From: Raphanus sativus
Lineage: Eukaryota; Streptophyta; Magnoliopsida; Brassicales; Brassicaceae
Direction: 5' to 3'
DNA: 64,000 bases
Assembly (NCBI RefSeq): GCF_000801105.2
Contig: NW_026615338.1
Location: 54,821-118,820 of the forward strand
Shown here: one piece after another, positions 32,901 through 45,200 of the stretch
Position numbering within the stretch: position 1 is the first letter of the stretch
Layout of the letters: each line of letters opens with the position of its first letter
Position numbers and translations under genes: made by a program
Notes under the pieces: model-generated
The model's database searches: none
Told to the model about the DNA's origin: nothing
The model's input: only the letters and a program-made list of their open reading frames with translations

Positions 32901-34707
32901 CATCCGAGCTCTAGAAACTTGGCAGCACTACCTTTGGCCAAAAGAATTTGTGATCCACACTGATCATGAGTCTCTCAAACACTTGAAAGGACAGCACAAG
33001 CTCAACAAAAGGCACGCAAGATGGGTAGAGTTCCTTGAAACCTTTCCTTATGTTATTCACTTCAAACAAGGTAAGGAAAACATTGTTGCTGATGCTTTGT
33101 CTAGAAGATACACTTTGTTTTCATCCATGGAAGCTAAGTTGTTAGGTTTTGAGCAGATTAAGTCTTACTATGTTGATGATTCTGACTTCGGAGATATTTT
33201 TAGAGAGTGTGAAACACATCCAAGTGGAGATTACTATCAAACTGATGGTTTCTTGTTCTTTAAAAATCGTTTGTGTCTTCCTAATAGTTCTTTGAGAGAA
33301 ATGTATGTCAGGGAAGCTCATGGAGGAGGACTCATGGGACATTTTGGAGTTGCAAAGACTTATAGCACCTTGAAAGAACACTTCTACTGGCCAAGCATGA
33401 AGAAAGATGTAGAGAAGATCTGCAACAAGTGTGTTGTTTGCATCCAAGCCAAAACCAAAGCACGACCACAAGGTTTGTATACTCCTCTTCCTATTCCTAG
33501 TGCACCTTGGGTTGACATATCTATGGACTTTGTTCTTGGATTGCCTAGGACTAGAAAGGGTCGAGACTCCATCTTTGTTGTAGTGGATAGGTTTTCCAAA
33601 ATGGCTCATTTCATACCTGGTCATCAAACTGACAATGCTGTGAAAGTTGCTGAATTGTTCTTTAGAGAAGTAGTACGTTTGCATGGCATGCCTAGAACCA
33701 TTGTGTCTGATAGGGATACTAAATTCTTGAGCCACTTCTGGAAAACTTTGTGGTCTAAGTTAGGCACCAAGCTTTTGTTTTCTACTACTTGCCATCCTCA
33801 AACTGATGGGCAAACTGAAGTAGTTAATAGATCCTTGTCTACTATCTTGCGAACTGTTGTTAAAAAGAACCTTAAGTCTTGGGAGGATTGTTTACCTCAT
33901 GTTGAGTTTGCATACAACCATTCTGTTCATAGAGCTACTAAGTTTTCTCCTTTCCAGGTTGTGTATGGTTTTAATCCTCTAACTCCTTTGGATCTATTTC
34001 CTTTACCTCTTTGTGAACAAGCTAACCTTGATGGCATTGCCAAGGCCGAGTATGTTGTTTCTTTGCATGAACAGGTTAAGAAGAACATAGAAGAGAGGAC
34101 CAAGGAGTATGAGAAACACGCCAACAAAGGCAGACGTGAACTAGTCTTGGAACCAGGAGATTTGGTGTGGGTACATTTGAGGAAAGAAAGGTTTCCTGCT
34201 GAAAGAAAGTCCAAGCTCATGCCAAGAACAGATGGACCTTTCCGAGTTCTCAAAAGGATAAATAATAATGCTTATCAGATTGATCTTCAAGATAAGTACA
34301 CTGTGAGCTCTACCTTCAATGTTGCTGATTTGATTCCTTATATTGCAGATGGTTCGGATTTGAGGTCAAATCCTTTCAAAGGAGGAGGGCATGATGCAAC
34401 CAAGCCTAGACTTGCTGAAGGATTGGCGACAGATGAGCTGAACCAGCTCACTGATACTGATGAGGAGACAAGTGAGCTAAACCAGCTGAGTGAGACTGAG
34501 GAGAAGCAGGATGAGCTGAACACTGATTGCAAGATGGACCGAGACCCATTCTCCTTTCCTAGTGGGCCAATCACTCGATCACAAACCAGGAAATTGAAGG
34601 AAGCAATTGTTGGTTTGGTTTGCTTCAAACCAAACTCGAATTCAATCAAAGATCAAGACCAAATCGAAGTCAAGATATTCAACTATTCAGTCTTTAGTCT
34701 TGCCTAA
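29923..34707 (+). CDS. gypsy-D gag-pol polyprotein (CRM type)
   Basis: A 1,594-residue polyprotein with no stop or shift. Gag includes a basic N-terminus and the retrotransposon gag domain (YLDWEKKIE, about 145-290). The CCHC knuckle starts at Cys346. Protease Asp435 is in VIDGGSC. Reverse transcriptase YFDD is at 803-806. RNase H Asp952 is in ECDASG. The integrase HHCC finger is at about 1130-1176, and its DD35E triad is Asp1202, Asp1263 and Glu1299. A GPF-type C-terminal domain lies near 1436, and the CR-type motif [14 protein letters not shown] near 1548. The tail is acidic and lies within the 3' LTR. CRM integrases are thought to guide insertion into centromeric chromatin. This copy appears able to encode every needed activity. 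Confidence 0.95.
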   Translation: MSESDQEREGRPAARLDKTQMEALIATLMNEMDKKLEFAGITRSTNDVLGNTSQVRRAAREKRRGKRPAVANDLDSSSGRSTDEDRSERSIRTGRAASQTRSDRAMSQNRHTTRRAPRDRPDDRLGNLKLRIPVFGGTSNPDDYLDWEKKIELVFDCQDYSEKKKVRLAVTEFNGYALHWWDQIVTTRRRTGEAQVASWYELKTLMKKRFVPSYYGKEVHQKLRRLTQGTRGVEEYYQEMETLMLKGGVAESAEATMARFQAGLSRDIQDRIELYEYEDIFELLHKSILIEQQLKRKNPTKGSYGNNYKPTTTKEEKPWMKKEDLKGSQQDDKGKSTTTRSRDVKCFKCHGIGHYANECTNKKVMILLDNGEIVSEEEPAVASEEEQIDYPVNGQLLVARRSLQVQFKPEETDQRENLFHTRCTVYDKVCSLVIDGGSCTNVASEALVEKLGLKTGKHPRPYLLQWLNDQGELKVTEQVMVPITIGRYQDEIVCDVLPMDTSHILLGRPWQYDKKVIHDGFTNRHSFTHRDKKIVLAPLSPQEVHHDQVQLKLRRKEDKDKVPASEKQTKGILLSAKSSDLRKAAHLNQSMILFVFKGALLTFSDIAPELPSDFEFILQDYGDVFPEESPSGLPPLRGIEHQIDLVPGASLPNRPAYRTNPDETKELQRQVDELMEKGHIRESMSPCAVPVLLVPKKDGSWRMCVDCRAINNITVKYRHPIPRLDDMLDELHGSCIFSKVDLKSGYHQIRMKEGDEWKTAFKTKHGLYEWLVMPFGLTNAPSTFMRLMNHVLRAFIGRFVVVYFDDILIYSKSLTEHVDHVKSVLEVLRKESLFANFKKCTFGTDHLVFLGFVVSAQGIRVDEEKVKAIKEWPIPTSVSEVRSFHGLAGFYRRFVRDFSTIAAPLTEIIKKNVGFQWRKEQEEAFQTLKGKLTNAPLLALPDFSKTFEIECDASGVGIGAVLMQEKKPIAYFSEKLGGAMLNYPTYDKELYALIRALETWQHYLWPKEFVIHTDHESLKHLKGQHKLNKRHARWVEFLETFPYVIHFKQGKENIVADALSRRYTLFSSMEAKLLGFEQIKSYYVDDSDFGDIFRECETHPSGDYYQTDGFLFFKNRLCLPNSSLREMYVREAHGGGLMGHFGVAKTYSTLKEHFYWPSMKKDVEKICNKCVVCIQAKTKARPQGLYTPLPIPSAPWVDISMDFVLGLPRTRKGRDSIFVVVDRFSKMAHFIPGHQTDNAVKVAELFFREVVRLHGMPRTIVSDRDTKFLSHFWKTLWSKLGTKLLFSTTCHPQTDGQTEVVNRSLSTILRTVVKKNLKSWEDCLPHVEFAYNHSVHRATKFSPFQVVYGFNPLTPLDLFPLPLCEQANLDGIAKAEYVVSLHEQVKKNIEERTKEYEKHANKGRRELVLEPGDLVWVHLRKERFPAERKSKLMPRTDGPFRVLKRINNNAYQIDLQDKYTVSSTFNVADLIPYIADGSDLRSNPFKGGGHDATKPRLAEGLATDELNQLTDTDEETSELNQLSETEEKQDELNTDCKMDRDPFSFPSGPITRSQTRKLKEAIVGLVCFKPNSNSIKDQDQIEVKIFNYSVFSLA
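34378..34391 (+). other. gypsy-D polypurine tract
   Basis: AAAGGAGGAGGGCA lies directly upstream of the 3' LTR and is also translated (FKGGG). It would prime plus-strand DNA synthesis. Confidence 0.8.
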
Positions 34708-35135
34708 GTTTTCTACAAGTTTTAAGTATGAGATTATGTTTTCAATAAGTCAAAAACGTGTTCTTTGTTCTACATAAACCCTATGTCGATTTCTAATAAG
34801 ATTCATTCACTCTTTTTATCAAAAATCTCTAAAACTGTGAATCCTTTGTTCATCTTTGAACATTGTTTGCTTAGGAGTAAAATCCTCTGCTCTTTGCTTG
34901 TTGATCACGTCCGAGCGGTGCCCTGCTCGATCACAAGCACATCGAACAAGTGTTTGATCTCCCATCGATCTCACGCTGAAGTATCATCAACCATCTCTAC
35001 CTTCATCCATAAACCATCTCCCATCTATCCTCATTATCCATAGAAACCATTGTTCTATCCATCCCAACGAACCCATAAACCAAATCACCCTCAAGGATCA
35101 TAAAAAGGGAATCAAAACCAAGTAGGGTTTCATTA
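34392..35135 (+). repeat. gypsy-D 3' LTR
   Basis: This 744-bp copy carries the last ~105 codons of gag-pol, then non-coding sequence to TTTCATTA. The duplication CAAGG follows. Confidence 0.92.
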
Positions 35136-35140
35136 CAAGG

Positions 35141-38100
35141 GAACAAACTATTTGGTGTGGTCTCGGATGGTGAGAACCACTGTTGGGTGTAAGGGACTTT
35201 GGAAGCATATCATACCAGGAGTAGCTCCAAAGCCAAAGCTTATCACACAAGGAGAAGATGGAGAAGAAGCTCCGGATGAAGCCATGGAGAAATGGGAACA
35301 AGAAGACATGTTGGTGATGTCTGTGCTACACGCATCACTCGATCCACCCATACTAGAAGCTTACAGCTATTGTGAGACAGCTAAGGAGTTGTGGGACACT
35401 CTCAAGAAGGTGTATGGCAATACATCAAACCTTAGCCGAGTGTTTGAGGTAAAGCATGCCATCAATCACTTGGTTCAAGAAGACATGGAGTTCACTAAGC
35501 ACTTGGGGAGGTTTAGATCACTATGGTCTGAACTAGAGATGCTGAGGCCGAGCACAACTGATGCTGATGAGCTAAACAAAAGAAGGGAGCAAGACAAAGT
35601 CTTTGGATTGCTACTTACATTGAACCCGGTCTACAATGGCTTGGTGATGAAGTTGTTAAGAGAAGATAACCTCCCGGATCTTGAAGAAGTGTGTGCTCGG
35701 ATTCAAAAGGAACAAGGTTCCATAGGGCTGTTCAGCAAGAAGAATGAGCTATCATTGGCAAATCAAGCCACACAAGGAGAGCTAGGAGAAGCTGCTCAAG
35801 CAAACAAAGCTGCGCATGGAAAGTATGAGGAGAGGAAGTTCAATGGAACCTGTGACCACTGCAAGAAGCAAGGCCATAAGAAGAGTCAGTGTTGGATTCT
35901 CCATCCACACATGAAGCCAGCCAAGTTCTTGAAGGATCGCGAGGCAAGAGAAAGGGCAAACATGTCGGATGGTTCAAGTGGTGGACCAAGTGCAGCAAGT
36001 ACTAGCAAGAACCATGAGATGATGGAGGGGCGAGACAGTGGTAATGGCAAGTCTCTAGTGGCTTACTCGGGCACTCCTATCATCCACAATAACAATGAGC
36101 AAGAGTACCTCAAGAAATCTGACCTTGATGCTCTCATAAAGCTCTTCAAGGATCATGGTAACTTTGGTAACACTCTTGAGTACTCTTTTGGTGCTAGGTT
36201 GATAGAATCTCCTATGGAGATCATGAGCATTGATAGGATGCATCCGAGTGTAAAAGAAATGCATAATCATTCTAAGTTTGCTAGTATTGCTAAGACTGAT
36301 CATGCATTGAAACCATCTAGTATCCTTGCTCTTATTGCCAGTTCTCATGCTGCTAAGCCCTTGATAGTTGATTCTGGTGCATCTCATCATATGATTAGTG
36401 ATACTAAGTTGATCAAGGACATTCTCCCATATAGTGGTCATGTGATGATAGCAAATGGTGATAGGATTCCTATTAAAGGAATAGGAAGTCTTAAGCTGTT
36501 TGATAAAGAGTCTAAAGCTCTTTATATGCCTGATTTCACTTCAAATTTATTATCTGTCAAGAGATGTGCTACTGATTTACAATGCAATGTGATCTTTAGC
36601 CCTGATGATGTGAAGTTTCAGGATATTAAAAGCAGCAAGTTGATTGGAAAAGGAGTGACCAAGGGTGATTTGTATTTGCTTGAAGATCTTGCTCCTGTTT
36701 CCAATTTTAGCTGCTCGTTTACCTCTTTTCCCACTTCTAGTTTGAGTAAAAATGCATTGTGGCATTCTAGACTAGGACACCCTCATAATAAGGCTTTTAA
36801 ACTGATGTTGCCAGGTGTTTCTTTTGAGAATAATGATTGTGAAGCTTGTATTTTGGGCAAGCATTGTAAAACTGTGTTTTCAAACTCTTCTACTGTTTAT
36901 GAGAACTGCTTTGATCTTATTCACTCTGATGTTTGGACCTCTCCTTGCTTGTCTAGAGATAATTATAAGTATTATGTCACTTTCATTGATGAAAAATCCA
37001 AATACACCTGGCTAACACTCATTCCAACCAAAGATAGGGTTCTTGATGCATTTAAAAATTTTCAAGCTTATGTAACTAACCAATATCATGCCAAGATAAA
37101 GATTTTCAGGTCTGATAATGGAGGAGAGTACACTAGCAATGCATTCAAGCAACATCTAGCACAGCATGGGATCTTGCATCAAACGAGTTGTCCATACACT
37201 CCACAGCAAAATGGAGTTGCTGAGAGGAAGAATAGACATCTCATGGAGGTAGCAAGAACAATGATGCTTCAGTCTAGAGTTCCTAAGAAGTTCTGGAGTG
37301 ATGCTGTGACTACTGCTTGTTACTTGATCAACCGAACCCCTACTTTGGTGCTGCAAGGGAAAGCTCCTTTTGAGGTATTGAACAAGTACAAACCCTCTTT
37401 GGAGCATATGAGAGTGTTTGGTTGCCTTTGTTATGTGATGGTGCCCGGAGAGATGAGAAACAAACTTGAAGCTAGGAGTGTGAAGGCTATGTTTATTGGG
37501 TATTCCTCAAGTCAAAAGGGGTACAAGTGTTATGATTCTGACACAAGAAGAGTGTTAGTATCAAGAGAAGTCAAGTTCATAGAAGAAAGAGGTTACTATG
37601 AGGAGCAGAATCAGGAAGACTTGAAGGATCTTACCTCGGATAGAGCTTCTACATTGAGAACCATCTTGGAGGGTCTTGGAATCAACATGACCCAGGATCA
37701 GAATATGGGATCAGCATCAAGAGAGCAGGGAGTGCCTGGTCCGAGTCAACATAGTCCCCACCTTGATCATGTGGGGGGGAATGAAACCAGAGAGAGTTCA
37801 GCAAGTGAAACCAGAGAGAGCTCAAGTGGAGAGGAAAGCTCTGGTTCTCATGATCAAGGTGTGGAGCCGAGTGATCAACATGGTGGAGCTGAAGAAAGTC
37901 AGCTTGAAGGGAGTGGAGATACACAAGAGAGTTCACCTCAGCATGGAGATCAACATGGAGATCAAGTACCATTGCAAGAGCAGGAACCAGAACCAATCTT
38001 GAGAAGGAGTACACGAGTTAAGAGGGATGCTTCCAACTGGGTAAACACGAGAGTGTACTACAATGCCCAAGCTGTGGAGCATCCTTCCCAAGCTGTGTGT

Positions 38101-39711
38101 TCTTTTGCTCACTTCCCGGAAGAACATTGTGCATTTCAAGTAAGCTTGGATGAGAGCTATGTACCAAGAAGCTTTGAGGAAGCTATGCTGATCCAAGAAT
38201 GGAGAGACTCAGTCAATGCCGAGGCTGATGCAATGATCAAGAATGACACATGGTATGAGAGTTCCTTACCTAAAGGGAAGAGAGCTGTTTCAAGTAAATG
38301 GATCTTCACTATCAAGTATCTTCCAAATGGAAAGATAGACAGGCGCAAGACAAGATTGGTGGCAAGAGGATTTACTCAGACCTATGGAGAAGATTACATT
38401 GATACATTTGCTCCAGTGGCTAAACTCCATACAATCCGAGTGGTTCTCTCTTTGGCAGTAAATCTAGAGTGGGATCTATGGCAAATGGATGTGAAGAATG
38501 CTTTTCTACAAGGAGAACTTGAAGATGAAGTGTATATGTTGCCACCACCTGGTCTTGAGCATCTAGTGAAGAAGGGAAATGTTTTGAGATTGAAGAAAGC
38601 TATCTATGGTCTCAAACAATCTCCTAGAGCTTGGTACCACAAGCTGAGCACAACCTTGAATGGGAGAGGGTTCAGGAAGTCAGAACTTGATCATACTCTT
38701 TTTACATTGGTTACCCCCTCAGGTATCATTGTAATTCTTGTATATGTTGATGATATTATCATCACTGGTTCTGATAAAACAGGTATCAAGGAGACTAAGG
38801 AGTTTCTCAAATCTGTCTTTGATATCAAAGAGTTAGGAGAGATGAAATACTTCCTTGGTATTGAGTTGTGTAGAGCCAAGGAGGGATTGTTTATCTCTCA
38901 AAGGAAATATACACTTGATCTGTTGAAAGATGCAGGTGCATATGGAGGCAAAGTGGCTAAAATGCCTATGGAGGATGGGTACAAGGTCCCACGTGAGGGG
39001 GAGATTGAAGATAGCAAGCTCTTCCATGATCCAAAGCTTTATAGAAAGCTTGTTGGTAAGTTAATCTATTTAACCATAACTCGGCCTGACATTTGTTTTG
39101 CTGTGAATCAGGTAAGTCAGCATATGCAAGCTCCAAAAGAACACCATTGGAGAATGGTAGAGAGGTTGCTGATGTATCTGAATGGAACTCAAGGTCTTGG
39201 AGTTTGGATGGGTTGCAACAAGAGTACAGAAGTGGTGGGCTATTGTGATGCTGATTGGGCAGGAGATAGAGCTGATAGAAGATCAACCACTGGCTACTGT
39301 ACTTTCATTGGTGGGAACTTGGTTACTTGGAAGAGTAAGAAGCAAAAGGTGGTCTCATGTTCTAGTGCAGAAGCCGAGTACAGAGCCATGCTGAAGCTAA
39401 CCAATGAGCTTGTATGGATCAAGGGAATTCTGAAGCACTTAGAGATTGATCAAGCTACACCAATGACTATGCACTGTGATAACCAAGCAGCTATCCACAT
39501 TGCATCCAACTCAGTGTTCCATGAGAGGACCAAGCACATAGAGGTTGATTGTCACAAGGTCAGACAGATGATAGTACTTGGAGTGATCCTGCCATGTTAC
39601 ACCAGAAGTGAGGATCAGTTGGCTGATGTGTTCACCAAGGCTGCGAGGCAGAAGACAATGGAGTCCATCCACATCAGGCTGGGCCTCATTGATCTGAGTA
39701 AGAGAAGCTGA
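35141..39711 (+). CDS. Copia-I gag-pol, main segment after gypsy-D
   Basis: This open segment continues the Copia-I polyprotein from the Gly-Thr-Asn-Tyr-Leu gag block (35140 onward) to TGA at 39711. Gag is followed by a CCHC knuckle (CDHCKKQGHKKSQC, about 35851-35892), protease (LIVDSGASHHM, about 36362-36395), integrase (HSDVWTSP, RSDNGGEY, NGVAERKN), reverse transcriptase (YVDDIIITGS near 38740-38770) and RNase H (YCDADWAGD, MHCDNQAAIH). All key motifs are intact. Because gypsy-D separates it from its first 17 codons and its promoter, this copy should be silent. It encodes about 1,520 residues, slightly longer than Copia-2. Confidence 0.9.
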
Positions 39712-39742
39712 TCCCCTTGCTGTGAGGTCTTCACTCTTTTTC

Positions 39743-39783
39743 CCTCATCAAGGTTTTGTCCCAATGGGTTTTCCTTGGTGAGG
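39743..39783 (+). other. Copia-I 3'-UTR stem-loop
   Basis: Arms CCTCATCAAGG (39743-39753) and CCTTGGTGAGG (39773-39783) pair over 11 positions with one U-G wobble. The loop is TTTTGTCCCAATGGGTTTT, and TTTTTAATGAGG follows. The stem differs from other copies but remains complementary. Confidence 0.75.
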
Positions 39784-39852
39784 TTTTTAATGAGGAAGAT
39801 CTCATAGCATTCCAAGCTTGACTTGTTCTACATGGTCAAGCTTGAGGGGGAG

Positions 39853-40449
39853 TGTTGAGATGAGAGGCTTAAGCAAGAGAAGATGAGGCTAAGTAAGAGA
39901 TGAGGTTTCTACACTATTTGGGAAATAGTAGATAGTGAATAGTGAATACTCACTATTCACTATTACAAGAGTTACCACAGTGACAATGGTAACTAAGTAA
40001 GAAGAAGTGAAGTGAAGCAAAGACACCAAGTGGTGTGGAAGGTTAGGATGCGCAGCTAAGGTTTGGATCACAAACCTTGTGACCGTTTGGAGGAAGAGAA
40101 GGCGCGCCATGACAGGCTGTAAAGGCAAAGGTATCTGGTCAAGATACCTTTGGCATCAAGCGTGTGTGCAATGTGGTCCAAGTATTCAAACCAGGCGCTC
40201 CTCCTTCTCTTGACTCTACATGCTTTGAATAGTGTTTAGACCACCTTACCTTGTCGCAAACCCTCATTAGTTCTCTCTATATATATTGTAAACACTCTCT
40301 GATTAATGTTAAGCAAGTTAGTCTCATTTCTCTCTAGACTTATTCACTATTCACTATTAAATCTGAGAACTCTTCTTGATACTTTAGTCTCTTAATCTCT
40401 TTTCAACCTTCTTTAATCTTCATTAACACTCAGATTATACAAAATAATA
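39853..40449 (+). repeat. Copia-I 3' LTR
   Basis: This 597-bp LTR follows the polypurine tract GAGGGGGAG (39844-39852). It carries the same palindromes and TATA-like run as the 5' LTR. The duplication CTGAT follows at 40450-40454. Confidence 0.92.
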
Positions 40450-41451
40450 CTGATGGCTGTGACCTCTTCCAATAACCTGTCCTGTCTTTAAATCTTGAAA
40501 CTCAACCTCATCTGGTCTGAAGACAACCTGACAACTCAGATCAACAGTAGCTCTCCTCACAGATAACAGGTTAGATGTAAACTTAGGCATATACAAGGCA
40601 GTTGATTCCCTATCAAACAACCTAAGGTTCCCTATCCCTTCTATCTTCACCTTATCACCATTAGCTATCAGAACATTTCCAGTGGCAGGCTGGATATCAC
40701 TAATCAAGTTCCTATCACTAATCATGTGATGACTAGCTCCTGAATCAATAATAATGGGTTTAGAGTCAGAAGATGATATACCAGCCTTCTTGGATGAGAT
40801 GAGGGATTGGGCAGCTGTGATGAACATATCAAGATCTCTTCTGGTTGCTGGAGCATCAGGGTTTGTTGCGCCAGTCTCACTTCTCCACCATTCTCCTCTA
40901 GTGGTGTCACTACTGAGCGCTGAGTACATGGTTCTTCCATGAATCACTGGATGCTCAAACTCCTTGAGCTCATATCCATTTGGTTGACTTCTAAGAACAC
41001 CAGCTTCTCCTAAGTCTGGTATCTTTCCTTCTCTAAGGAAATAATTTATCAGCTTGTTGTGGGTTGAATCCAGGCGCAGTAGTAAGCTCAGAAGCCTATC
41101 CTGCTCATAAACAACTTGGAGGCTCTCCCATAAACTTCCATATCCAAGCTGAAGAGTCTCCCATAGATTTCTGGCGGTTTGAATATGAGAGTGTATCTTC
41201 AAGATTGCTGGAGATAGGGAGTTTTGTATGATTCCAAGTGTTTGCTGATCTTCTTGAACCCACTTGTTGTCATGCTTCAGGCGTGTGAACTTAATCTCCT
41301 CTTGAGTCATCTTCTTTGAAGTTCCAGCCTTCATGATGTGGCTGTCCCAAAGTCCATGACTCCCCAAGGTGAATCTGGTCACTCTTGACCATATCAGATA
41401 GTTAGACCCCTCTAGGGTTACAGGAATGAAAATCTCTGATTTTTCCATCAT
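40450..41451 (-). CDS. Copia-G gag-protease segment lacking a zinc knuckle
   Basis: This is the 5' part of Copia-G gag-pol. It starts MMEKSEIFIPVTLEGSNYLI at 41451. The gag domain includes LWETLQLGYGSLWESLQ and an EQDRLLSLLLRLDSTHNKLI helix region. It runs straight into protease (IIDSGASHHM near 40720-40750) with no Cys-X2-Cys-X4-His-X4-Cys motif. Gag before protease is roughly 100 residues shorter than in Copia-K. The frame is open until Copia-I cuts it after the RGHSHQ sequence, and it continues at 27809. Losing the knuckle could affect RNA packaging, or this may be a normal trait of the family. Confidence 0.85.
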
Positions 41452-41653
41452 GAATAGCTGAAGAACATGAAGAACAGCTATTAAAAACAGAATTATCAGA
41501 GTGAGAAAAGCAAACTTTGGAAGGACTTTGCTATTTTTGGCAAATTCTGGAAACAAGATTGAAGAACACCCCAAGAACAGGATGAACTTTGCCAAAAATA
41601 GAAATAAAACACAGAGAATTTGCGGAAGAAAAATTAGGTTTCAAGAGCTTGTA

Positions 41654-41665
41654 GCTCTGATACCA
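41654..41665 (-). other. Copia-G primer-binding site
   Basis: The complement of TGGTATCAGAGC is directly inside the 5' LTR, matching initiator tRNA-Met. Confidence 0.88.
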
Positions 41666-42224
41666 TGTGAGAATTGATAGTTTATGAGAATCAAAGAGAG
41701 ATAAGTGTCTGGAGAAATGAAGAACACTGATGAACAAGTGAGAGAGAGAGAGAGAGAGAGAGAGTGACGAAAATAAAAGAGAGAGAGGAGAGAAAATGAT
41801 TTCATAGATTGATAGTTGTCACACATGGTTACATATAAAGGCTGATAAAATATCTCAGGAAACTATTAAACTAGTGAGACAGAGAAACAACAATAAACAA
41901 AGAGGAAGAGTCCAACTGGTGTGGAGCAGGAGTGGCAGTGTGATAGTGACAGCACCTAACGGCTGGAACCACTTGAATCCTTAGCTCTTCACGTGATCAG
42001 CTTCTTCCAATGCCTTAGCGAGTTTCCTTAGTCTCTTGTGATCCCATCAACTCGCCACCAAGCTTACTTTGCTTACAAGATAATCTAGGTTGTACGGAAC
42101 TCCTTGTTATCCAAGTTATCCCAATCTGTTGCTTGACTCACTGCTTCTCAGTTTCCTTTGTTGCCTCTCACTATGTAACCTTCACATCCTTATTCTTACT
42201 GCTTCTTATTGCTTCATCTCAACA
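41666..42224 (-). repeat. Copia-G 5' LTR
   Basis: This 559-bp LTR has the same length as the 3' copy and looks identical. A TATA-like TATATG run (minus) lies near 41832-41838. The satellite resumes at TAGTG, 42225. Confidence 0.92.
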
Positions 42225-45200
42225 TAGTGGTTCCCAATCAAGCTTCTTATATATTGGTTCATCCTGGTTTGATAAGAATCATGAAGATATTGCAATATGT
42301 CCGAACAGGCTAATCTGGAATCATCTGGATAGAGAGTGGGATATCTTCTTACTCACAACTCCTATGAGATTTATTCAACTTCCTGGTTATTCTCCACTGA
42401 TTAGTGGTTCCAAATAAAGCTTCTTAGATCGTGGTTCATCCTGGTTTGATAAGAATCATGAAGATAATGGCATATGTCCGAACAGGCTAATCTGGAATCA
42501 TCTGGATAGAAGGTGGGATATCTTCTTGCTCACAACACTTATGAGATTTATTCAACTTCCTGGTTATTCTCCACTGATTAGTGGTTCCAAATAAAGCTTC
42601 TTAGATCGTGGTTCATCCTGTTTTGATAAGAATCATGAAGATATTGCCATATGTCCGAACAGGCTAATCTGGAATCATCTGGATAGAAAGTGGGATATCT
42701 TCTTACTCACAACTCCTATGAGATTTATTCAACTTCCTGGTTATTCTCCACTGATTAGTGGTTCCCAATAAAGCTTCTTATATATTGGTTCATCCTGGTT
42801 TGATAAGAATCATGAAGATATTGCCATATGTCCGAACAGGCTAATCTGGAATCATCTGGATAGAAAGGGGGATATCTTCTTACTCACAACTCCTATGAGA
42901 TTTATTCAACTTCCTGGTTATTCTCCACTGATTAGTGGTTCCAATCAAGCTTCTTAGATATTGGTTCATCCTGGTTTGATAAGAATCATGAAGATAATGG
43001 CATATGTCCGAACAGGCTAATCTGGAATCATCTGGATAGAAAGTGGGATATCTTCTTACTCACAACTCCTATGAGATTTATTCAACTTCCTGGTTATTCT
43101 CCACTGATTAGTGGTTCCAAATAAAGCTTCTTAGATCGTGGTTCATCCTGGTTTGATAAGAATCATGAAGATATTGCCATATGTCCGAACAGGCTAATCT
43201 GGAATCATCTGGATAGAAAGTGGGATATCTTCTTACTCACAACTCCTATGAGATTTATTCAACTTCCTGGTTATTCTCCACTGATTAGTGGTTCCAAATC
43301 AAGCTTCTTAGATCGTGGTTCATCCTGGTTTGATAAGAATCATGAAGATATTGCCATATGTCCGAACAGGCTAATCTGGAATCATCTGGATAGAAAGTGG
43401 GATATCTTCTTACTCACAACTCCTATGAGATTTATTCAACTTCCTGGTTATTCTCCACTGATTAGTGGTTCCAAATAAAGCTTCTTAGATCGTGGTTCAT
43501 CCTGGTTTGATAAGAATCATGAAGATATGGCATATGTCCGAACAGGCTAATCTGGAATCATCTGGATAGAAGGTGGGATATCTTCTTGCTCACAACACTT
43601 ATGAGATTTATTCAACTTCCTGGTTATTCTCCACTGATTAGTGGTTCCAAATAAAGCTTCTTAGATCGTGGTTCATCCTGGTTTGATAAGAATCATGAAG
43701 ATAATGGCATATGTCCGAACAGGCTAATCTGGAATCATCTGGATAGAAGGTGGGATATCTTCTTGCTCACAACACTTATGAGATTTATTCAACTTCCTGG
43801 TTATTCTCCACTGATTAGTGGTTCCAAATAAAGCTTCTTAGATCGTGGTTCATCCTGGTTTGATAAGAATCATGAAGATATTGCCATATGTCCGAACAGG
43901 CTAATCTGGAATCATCTGGATAGAAAGTGGGATATCTTCTTACTCACAACTCCTATGAGATTTATTCAACTTCCTGGTTATTCTCCACTGATTAGTGGTT
44001 CCAATAAAGCTTCTTAGATCGTGGTTCATCCTGGTTTGATAAGAATCATGAAGATAATGGCATATGTCCGAACAGGCTAATCTGGAATCATCTGGATAGA
44101 AGGTGGGATATCTTCTTGCTCACAACACTTATGAGATTTATTCAACTTCCTGGTTATTCTCCACTGATTAGTGGTTCCAAATAAAGCTTCTTAGATCGTG
44201 GTTCATCCTGGTTTGATAAGAATCATGAAGATATTGGCATATGTCCGAACAGGCTAATCTGGAATCATCTGGATAGAAGGTGGGATATCTTCTTGCTCAC
44301 AACACTATGAGATTTATTCAACTTCCTGGTTATTCTCCACTGATTAGTGGTTCCAAATAAAGCTTCTTAGATCGTGGTTCATCCTGGTTTGATAAGAATC
44401 ATGAAGATAATGGCATATGTCCGAACAGGCTAATCTGGAATCATCTGGATAGAAGGTGGGATATCTTCTCGCTCACAACACTTATGAGATTTATTCAACT
44501 TCCTGGTTATTCTCCACTGATTAGTGGTTCCAAATAAAGCTTCTTAGATCGTGGTTCATCCTGGTTTGATAAGAATCATGAAGATAATGGCATATGTCCG
44601 AACAGGCTAATCTGGAATCATCTGGATAGAAGGTGGGATATCTTCTTACTCACAACTCTTATGAGATTTATTCAACTTCCTGGTTATTCTCCACTGATTA
44701 GTGGTTCCAAATAAAGCTTCTTAGATCGTGGTTCATCCTGGTTTGATAAGAATCATGAAGATAATGGCATATGTCCGAACAGGCTAATCTGGAATCATCT
44801 GGATAAAGGTGGGATATCTTCTTGCTCACAACACTTATGAGATTTATTCAACTTCCTGGTTATTCTCCACTGATTAGTGGTTCCAAATAAAGCTTCTTAG
44901 ATCGTGGTTCATCCTGGTTTGATAAGAATCATGAAGATATTGCCATATGTCCGAACAGGCTAATCTGGAATCATCTGGATAGAAAGTGGGATATCTTCTT
45001 ACTCACAACTCCTATGAGATTTATTCAACTTCCTGGTTATTCTCCACTGATTAGTGGTTCCAAATAAAGCTTCTTAGATCGTGGTTCATCCTGGTTTGAT
45101 AAGAATCATGAAGATAATGGCATATGTCCGAACAGGCTAATCTGGAATCATCTGGATAGAAAGTGGGATATCTTCTTACTCACAACTCCTATGAGATTTA

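Larger units (their letters stand above)
28734..35135 (+). mobile_element. gypsy-D: intact CRM-type centromeric Ty3/Gypsy
   Basis: A complete 6,402-bp plus-strand element with 744-bp LTRs at 28734-29477 and 34392-35135. They look identical by eye. The perfect duplication is CAAGG (28729-28733 and 35136-35140). One uninterrupted 1,594-codon gag-pol runs into the 3' LTR, where it encodes the CR-type motif [11 protein letters not shown]. That arrangement, and the centromeric location, point to the CRM clade, to which the Brassica CRB elements belong. Identical LTRs and an intact frame suggest very recent insertion. Confidence 0.93.
27810..40449 (+). mobile_element. Copia-I: Ty1/Copia inserted in Copia-G and split by gypsy-D
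   Basis: A plus-strand element with two 597-bp LTRs that look identical. The perfect duplication is CTGAT (27805-27809 and 40450-40454). The LTRs start TGTTGAG and end AATAATA, so the terminal CA is replaced by TA. Gypsy-D interrupts gag 51 bp after its start codon. Net of gypsy-D the element is about 6.2 kb, and its remaining gag-pol is open. Pol is intermediate between the Copia-2 and Copia-K types. Confidence 0.93.
24104..42224 (-). mobile_element. Copia-G: Ty1/Copia inserted in satellite and split by Copia-I
   Basis: A minus-strand element with two 559-bp LTRs and the perfect duplication TAGTG (24099-24103 and 42225-42229). It lies within a satellite monomer whose sequence continues on the other side. 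Gag-pol is split by Copia-I after the protease, between 27809 and 40450. Net of Copia-I the element is about 5.5 kb. Both halves are open. Its gag is short and has no zinc knuckle. Copia-H is a decayed relative. Confidence 0.93.

Noticed and set aside
33142..33735. A 197-codon antisense frame within gypsy-D integrase
   Set aside because: It is a shadow of the sense coding sequence with no recognisable domain.
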